Source of the DNA: JBMNOI01 sp050942995
Lineage (GTDB): Bacteria > Chloroflexota > Anaerolineae > UBA1429
Length of the DNA stretch: 7,859 nucleotides
Assembly: GCA_050942995.1 (NCBI GenBank)
Contig: JBMNOI010000152.1
Coordinates: 1-7,859 of the forward strand
Reading direction: 5' to 3'
This document shows, in pieces, positions 5,999-7,859 of the stretch (position 1 is its first letter; each line of letters opens with the position of its first letter). Under the pieces are notes generated by a model. The model had not been told where the DNA came from, ran no database searches, and worked only from the letters and a program-made list of their open reading frames with translations. The position numbers and the translations under genes were made by a program.

Positions 5999-6439
5999 TC
6001 AACCCACGGTGCCCCCCAGCGGGCGGCTCAGCTCGACCTGTTCACCCGTCACTTCCAGGTTCTCGCCGATGAGGATCGTGGCCTCTTTCGTCAGCGCAAA
6101 CACTTCGTGCCACACGCCGGCCGCCAGACAGATGGGCCGATCCAGCGCAAAAGCGCGCACCGACTCCTCATCAAAGGGACCGGCCGGCGCCACCAGCAGT
6201 ACGGCCATCCCCTGCATGGGGGCGAATAGCTCAACGGTCGTCGGGTGATTCTCCATCCGACGCGCACGAGCCTCGGACACCTTGAGCACAGCCAGCCGCC
6301 AGCCCGTGAGTTCTTCTGAGCGCACGACGATGTGAAACGGCCGCCCGCTGGCCTCCATCTCGTCTGTCCAGTCCACGACCCGGCCGTAGGGAGCAAATGC
6401 ATCGTGCGTGATCGTCTGTATCGCCATCGATTCGGACAT
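5999..6439 (-). CDS. Ureidoglycolate lyase-like cupin protein
   Basis: A 146-residue protein with the fold signature of the AllA family, which splits ureidoglycolate to glyoxylate and urea in purine use. Seen: FAPYGRVVDW (15-24), NHPTTVELFAPMQG (64-77), where AllA has HHP...QAF.P, RAFALDRP (95-102) and GVWHEVFALTKEATILIGEN (108-127), equivalent to the AllA GVWH strand. The usual end of that strand (a DR pair) is EN here and several AllA positions differ, so the substrate may not be ureidoglycolate. Length is slightly below the roughly 160 of E. coli AllA. The start is ATG at 6439, five bases after GGGAGG; upstream in-frame starts lie within or before that site. No other purine-catabolism gene is near, which also argues for caution. 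It is divergent from the URO-D-like gene. Confidence 0.75.
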   Translation of the reverse strand: MSESMAIQTITHDAFAPYGRVVDWTDEMEASGRPFHIVVRSEELTGWRLAVLKVSEARARRMENHPTTVELFAPMQGMAVLLVAPAGPFDEESVRAFALDRPICLAAGVWHEVFALTKEATILIGENLEVTGEQVELSRPLGGTVG

Positions 6440-6488
6440 GTCGGCCTCCCTCATGCTTGAGTATATGGTGGCGAATCCATCGGCGCTC

Positions 6489-6497
6489 ATTCTACCA
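6489..6497 (-). promoter_or_regulatory. Possible extended -10 promoter of the ureidoglycolate lyase-like gene
   Basis: On the minus strand TGG directly precedes TAGAAT (6494-6489), an extended -10 form; no -35 box is visible at the right distance. It would give a leader of about 43 bases. I found no convincing promoter for the divergent plus-strand gene in the same gap. Confidence 0.3.
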
Positions 6498-6549
6498 CAG
6501 CCGTGCAAATCGATCTCTCCTCTCCTTGCCTGCGAGAGGCGAAACGACT

Positions 6550-7785
6550 ATGATCCGCCTAAAACCGAATGGGGGACATCACCACATGGCAGATATCCGT
6601 CAGGGCAACGGTCGTTTTGGCGAGCAACTTACGCCACGTGAGCGCTTTAACCGGACCATGCACTATCAGCATGTGGATTGGATCTCGAACATCGAATTCG
6701 GCTATTGGGATGAACTAAAGGATGACTGGATGCGAGAGGGGCATCTGCCGGCCGAGTTTCGTCAACCCGACGGATCGATCCCCGATCGTCTGGTCGAAGA
6801 GTTCTTTGGCATAGAGCAGTTCGATTCCTTTGAAGCCCGCATCGGCGCGCACCCTCTTCGCGATGTTCAGATCATCTCGCGAGACGAGCATACCGTCACC
6901 TATCGCGATGGCTACGGTGTGTTGCGCCGCGAACAGATCGAGGGATCCCGCACCATCCCCCACTTTATCGAGTTTCCCATTCGCGACCGGGCCACCTGGG
7001 AGGCGTTTCGCGACGAGTTCCTGGATCCCGATCACCCCGACCGTCAGATTCCGCCCGACGATCTGCGCGCCGCTGAGGAGATGAGCCGCACGTCGACCAA
7101 TCCGGTGACCACCCACTTTGGCTCGTTTATCGGCTGGATCCGTGATTGGGTCGGGTTCGAGTCTCTGGCCCTGATGTCGATAGACGACCCCGATCTGGTC
7201 GAAGAGATGGTCACCCACCTCGCCGACATGCTGCTTCGGCTCTTGCCCGAGGTGCTGGTGCGGGGGCAGTTCGATGCCGCCGCCGGGTGGGAGGATATCT
7301 GCTTCAACAGCGGGCCCATCCTGAACCCGCGCTTTTTCGCCGAGCGCATCATGCCCCACATGGCGCCCGTCATGCGCCTGTTACGCCAACACGGCATCGA
7401 CGTGATATGGACGGATTGTGACGGCAACATCCTCAAGCTAATCCCCCTCTGGCTAGACGTGGGGCTCAACTGTATGTTCCCTCTGGAGGTCCATCCGGGC
7501 AACGACCCGGTGGCCCTCAAGCGCGAATACGGCTGCGACCTGCTCATCCGGGGAGGATTCAACAAGTTCGTCCTGCACGAAGGGCGAGAGGCGATCCTGA
7601 ACGAACTGCTCAGGCTGGAGCCCGCCATCGCAGAGGGAGGGTTCATCCCTCACGTCGACCATCGATGCCCCGGCGGCGTGTCCTTTGATACCTATTGCTA
7701 CTATATCTGGGAAAAGTGCCACATGCTGGGCTGGCCTCGCGAGGTGATCGAGACCTTTCCCGCGTTTCGAAACTGGCGCCCATAG
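6550..7785 (+). CDS. Uroporphyrinogen decarboxylase (URO-D) superfamily protein
   Basis: About 411 residues with the TIM-barrel URO-D layout seen in HemE, MtaA and CmuA relatives, but not a canonical HemE. Seen: TPRERFNRTMHYQHVDW (28-44) near the N-terminus, GWEDICFNSGPILNPRFF (246-263), IWTDCDGNILKLIPLWLDVG (286-305), FPLEVHPGNDP (310-320), LLIRGGFNK (331-339) and GGFIPHVDHRCPGGVS (363-378). MtaA/CmuA corrinoid methyltransferases bind zinc through an H-x-C-G-N type motif; here the matching place reads DCDGN (289-293), so those ligands are absent. This type is common beside catabolic genes and its function is unknown. The start is ATG at 6550 with GAGAGG ten bases upstream; ATG at 6586 (after GGGGGA) is nearly as good and would remove 12 residues. 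No operon partner is visible on this strand. Confidence 0.85.
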   Translation: MIRLKPNGGHHHMADIRQGNGRFGEQLTPRERFNRTMHYQHVDWISNIEFGYWDELKDDWMREGHLPAEFRQPDGSIPDRLVEEFFGIEQFDSFEARIGAHPLRDVQIISRDEHTVTYRDGYGVLRREQIEGSRTIPHFIEFPIRDRATWEAFRDEFLDPDHPDRQIPPDDLRAAEEMSRTSTNPVTTHFGSFIGWIRDWVGFESLALMSIDDPDLVEEMVTHLADMLLRLLPEVLVRGQFDAAAGWEDICFNSGPILNPRFFAERIMPHMAPVMRLLRQHGIDVIWTDCDGNILKLIPLWLDVGLNCMFPLEVHPGNDPVALKREYGCDLLIRGGFNKFVLHEGREAILNELLRLEPAIAEGGFIPHVDHRCPGGVSFDTYCYYIWEKCHMLGWPREVIETFPAFRNWRP

Positions 7786-7786
7786 C

Positions 7787-7833
7787 GAAACAAAACGGCG
7801 ATGCAAGAGGTCGTGCGACCTCTTGCATCGCCG
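7787..7833 (-). terminator. Strong hairpin, terminator-like on the minus strand
   Basis: A perfect 17-bp stem (7796-7812 with 7817-7833, loop GTGC) begins 11 bases after the URO-D-like stop. On the minus strand it is followed by TTTTGTTTC (7795-7787), so it should end a leftward transcript entering from beyond the window. On the plus strand no T run follows (CCGTATCC), although the stem may still help end or protect the URO-D-like mRNA. Confidence 0.7.
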
Positions 7834-7859
7834 CCGTATCCACCAGGGTACTCTGTCAA

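Noticed and set aside
6715..7359. A 214-codon minus-strand frame
   Set aside because: It is antisense to the well-supported URO-D-superfamily gene and shows no recognisable motif.

Overview
This window looks like the chromosome of a GC-rich (roughly 60% GC) bacterium. The best guess is a member of the Chloroflexota (Anaerolineae-like). That guess rests on the SCO1664-family/DUF3090 gene pair, which is known mainly from Actinobacteria but also from Chloroflexi, combined with a large tungsten-type aldehyde:ferredoxin oxidoreductase (AOR), a LarC-type nickel-cofactor protein, frequent TTG start codons and very recognisable sigma-70 promoters. The phylum is inferred, not proven.

Layout, left to right. 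Positions 1-1103 (minus strand) carry a two-gene unit: DUF3090 followed, through a TTGA stop/start overlap, by a SCO1664-family PI3/PI4-kinase-like protein cut off by the window edge. A near-consensus promoter lies 90 bases upstream of DUF3090. Positions 1104-1434 are intergenic and hold that promoter and a hairpin that probably ends the next unit. Positions 1435-5690 (minus strand) read larC-like -> AOR -> thioredoxin reductase. The larC-like gene has its own promoter and encodes only the N-terminal LarC1 domain, followed by a tail of 20 histidines in 45 residues; the usual LarC2 domain is absent. The AOR carries both pterin-binding signatures but an unusual set of cluster cysteines. The thioredoxin reductase has its own consensus promoter and, just downstream of the -10 box, a C-tract/G-tract palindrome that resembles operators of the CsoR/CstR family.

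Positions 5816-5977 hold a complete tRNA-Asp(GTC) transcription unit on the minus strand with a promoter, a short leader and a strong terminator. Positions 5999-6439 (minus) encode a small, divergent ureidoglycolate-lyase-like cupin. Positions 6550-7785 (plus) encode a URO-D-superfamily protein without the metal-binding motif of the MtaA/CmuA methyltransferases. The window ends in a 17-bp hairpin whose T-rich side faces the minus strand, which predicts a convergent gene just beyond the right edge.

How the genes could work together: AOR, LarC1 and thioredoxin reductase all touch metal or thiol redox chemistry, and the palindrome in front of the reductase suggests control by copper, persulfide or a related thiol signal. 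No single pathway joins all the genes. I see no mobile element, CRISPR array or clear sign of recent transfer.
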